Part shown: piece by piece, positions 4,872 through 6,092 of the stretch
How positions within the stretch are numbered: position 1 is the stretch's first letter
Layout of the letters: each line of letters opens with the position of its first letter
Assembly: GCA_031276615.1 (NCBI GenBank)
Contig: JAISND010000072.1
Location: 1 to 6,092, forward strand
Direction: 5' to 3'
Length of the DNA stretch: 6,092 nucleotides
DNA from: Treponema sp.
Lineage (GTDB): Bacteria; Spirochaetota; Spirochaetia; Treponematales; Breznakiellaceae
The notes under the pieces: model-generated
The model's input: the letters and a program-made list of their open reading frames with translations, nothing else
What the model was told of the DNA's origin: nothing
Database searches by the model: none
Program-made: the position numbers and the translations under genes

Positions 4872-6092
4872 TTATTTAATCAGGATAAATTCCACCCTTC
4901 TGTTTTTCCACCAGTTGTCGTGATCCTCCCAGCGGATGACCGGCCGCGAGCCGCCCATTCCGGCCGAGGAGAGCCGTCCCCGGCTGACGCCGAACTCGAC
5001 GAGCATATTCACTACGGCGCGGGCGCGGGATTCGCTTAAAGGCTGCAGCTCATTCCGTTCTTCCGCGTCGGTGCGCAGTACCGGATTGGCGTGTCCCTCA
5101 ACCTGGACGCGGTAGTCCCGGAACTTGTTGAGGATTTCGGCAACGCGGCGCAGAACCCGGAGATTGTTGTCAACCGTTTCGGCGGGCAGGGTGTTAAAAT
5201 CCGCGGCGTTCTCCCTGAATATAATCGAGGGAACCTGTATGCGCAGGCGATCCCCGTCCCGTATCACCAGTACGTCTACGCCTATCTTCGCCTCAAGGAC
5301 GTTGCTGTTACCCAGAACATCGGCCGCCCTGTAGGTAACCGGATAGTCCGTGGCCGCCTGTACCAGTTCGCCTTTGTTGCTCCGGCCGTCCCAGGCAAGC
5401 CGTTCCGCGGGGCTGCCCCGGCCTTCGGTACGGTAGAAGAGGGGATAGGGCGGCCGGGGTTCACGGATTTCCAGACTCCAGTTCGCTATGGGCGAGGCGT
5501 CCTCCGCGCCAAGGCTTATGACAAGCTCGTCATCAATACCGTCGTTGTCCGGGCTGAAATATTCAGGCTGATGACCGAACGAAAGCACGGGGCCGGACAC
5601 GTCAACCGTAATGGGCGGGGCCGTTGCCGCCGCCAGGTCCCCCTTGGTGTAATGTACCGTCAGGGCGGGGGTGTAGCGTCCTTCCCTGAGGGCGCCGTTT
5701 TCGGCAAGGCCGTTCCAGCCGATGGAAGCGGGCGGAGGAGCGATCCGCGCCGCGCCTGCCGCCGTACCGCCGCCCGTGCCCTGCGCCGCGGGGCCGAAGC
5801 TCCGCAGCACCGTTCCCGAATCATCCCTAAGCTCAAGGCTCCAGTTCTCTATGCCGTCCTGGGGGGAGAGCATGATGCCGAAGCGCGCGAGATCGGCTGT
5901 TTCGCCGGTTTTGGGGGCTATCGCCGCCGTTGAAGAGGTAAGAATAACCCGCGGTATCCGCGCGTCAAGATTTATATTGGCGATACTCTTTTTGGCGCTG
6001 TTCCCCGCCGCGTCGGTGGATTGCAGGGTAAACTGGTAGTTCCCGTCGGGGCTGCTGTTTCCCGCCTGATCCGTGCCGTCCCAGACAATTGA
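4872..6092 (-). CDS. OmpA-family envelope protein with FlgD/Ig-like repeats (partial, N-terminus beyond window)
   Basis: The minus-strand frame is open from the right edge to a TAA at 4872-4874, giving 406 visible residues; the true start is outside, so the internal Met coded at 5871-5873 is not the start. By visible residue number, the N-terminal half holds FlgD-Ig-like modules (PF13860 type). WDGTDQAGNSSPDGNYQF starts at 4, WNGLAENGALREGRY at 126 and WDGRSNKGELVQ at 234. The segment NWSLE(L/I)R occurs twice (83 and 204), showing an internal tandem repeat of about 120 residues. YFSPDNDGIDDE (178-189) resembles an Asp-rich calcium-binding loop. Residues from about 288 to the end form an OmpA C-terminal domain (PF00691) with VEGHAN (331-336), LSESRARAV (352-360) and NRRVEF (397-402), expected to bind peptidoglycan in the periplasm. 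The segment 100-125 is rich in Gly, Ala and Pro and is probably a linker. This architecture is familiar from treponemes. It converges on glpK across the hairpin-rich gap. Confidence 0.88.
   Translation of the reverse strand, partial: SIVWDGTDQAGNSSPDGNYQFTLQSTDAAGNSAKKSIANINLDARIPRVILTSSTAAIAPKTGETADLARFGIMLSPQDGIENWSLELRDDSGTVLRSFGPAAQGTGGGTAAGAARIAPPPASIGWNGLAENGALREGRYTPALTVHYTKGDLAAATAPPITVDVSGPVLSFGHQPEYFSPDNDGIDDELVISLGAEDASPIANWSLEIREPRPPYPLFYRTEGRGSPAERLAWDGRSNKGELVQAATDYPVTYRAADVLGNSNVLEAKIGVDVLVIRDGDRLRIQVPSIIFRENAADFNTLPAETVDNNLRVLRRVAEILNKFRDYRVQVEGHANPVLRTDAEERNELQPLSESRARAVVNMLVEFGVSRGRLSSAGMGGSRPVIRWEDHDNWWKNRRVEFILIK

Noticed and set aside
4738..4923. Small 61-codon plus-strand open frame in the convergent gap
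   Set aside because: It is made almost entirely from the hairpin array, runs into the opposite gene and has no ribosome binding site.
5091..5933. Long plus-strand open frame opposite the OmpA-type gene
   Set aside because: The minus strand encodes clear OmpA and FlgD-like motifs. The plus-strand product is Arg/Gly-rich with no family resemblance.

Overview
The window looks like chromosomal DNA from a spirochaete of the Treponema group, in the moderately GC-rich range seen in termite-gut treponemes. This placement is an inference. It rests on the OmpA-type protein carrying FlgD-like beta-sandwich repeats, the GlpP/GlpK pairing, Shine-Dalgarno sites close to AAGGAG, and the general protein character. 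Nothing in the window proves the genus.

Layout, left to right. Bases 2-199 are the C-terminal end of a GlpP-type glycerol-3-phosphate-responsive antiterminator. Bases 200-392 are a regulatory gap. It holds a good sigma-70-like promoter (TTGACA, 17 bp, TAGCAT), an 11-bp dyad inside the promoter spacer, and a near-perfect intrinsic terminator lying between that promoter and the next start codon. Three genes follow on the same strand with gaps of 67 and 63 bp: an Ldh2-family malate/lactate-type dehydrogenase (393-1511), a malic enzyme (1579-3030) and glycerol kinase glpK (3094-4587). I see no convincing terminator between them, so they probably form one operon. Bases 4588-4871 are a convergent intergenic region packed with short inverted repeats. 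From 4872 to the right edge, on the minus strand, lies the C-terminal part of a large envelope protein: FlgD/Ig-like repeats followed by an OmpA peptidoglycan-binding domain. Its start lies beyond the window.

How it may fit together: GlpP proteins bind leader RNA when glycerol-3-phosphate is present and let transcription pass a leader terminator. Here a terminator sits in the leader of an operon that ends in glycerol kinase, directly downstream of glpP. The simplest reading is that glycerol-3-phosphate, through GlpP, opens expression of glycerol kinase together with two C3/C4-acid enzymes. Those enzymes could rebalance the extra reducing equivalents from glycerol or route carbon between malate, pyruvate and possibly lactate. 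The two points most worth a second look are this putative attenuated mixed glycerol/malate operon and the dense hairpin array at 4681-4867.
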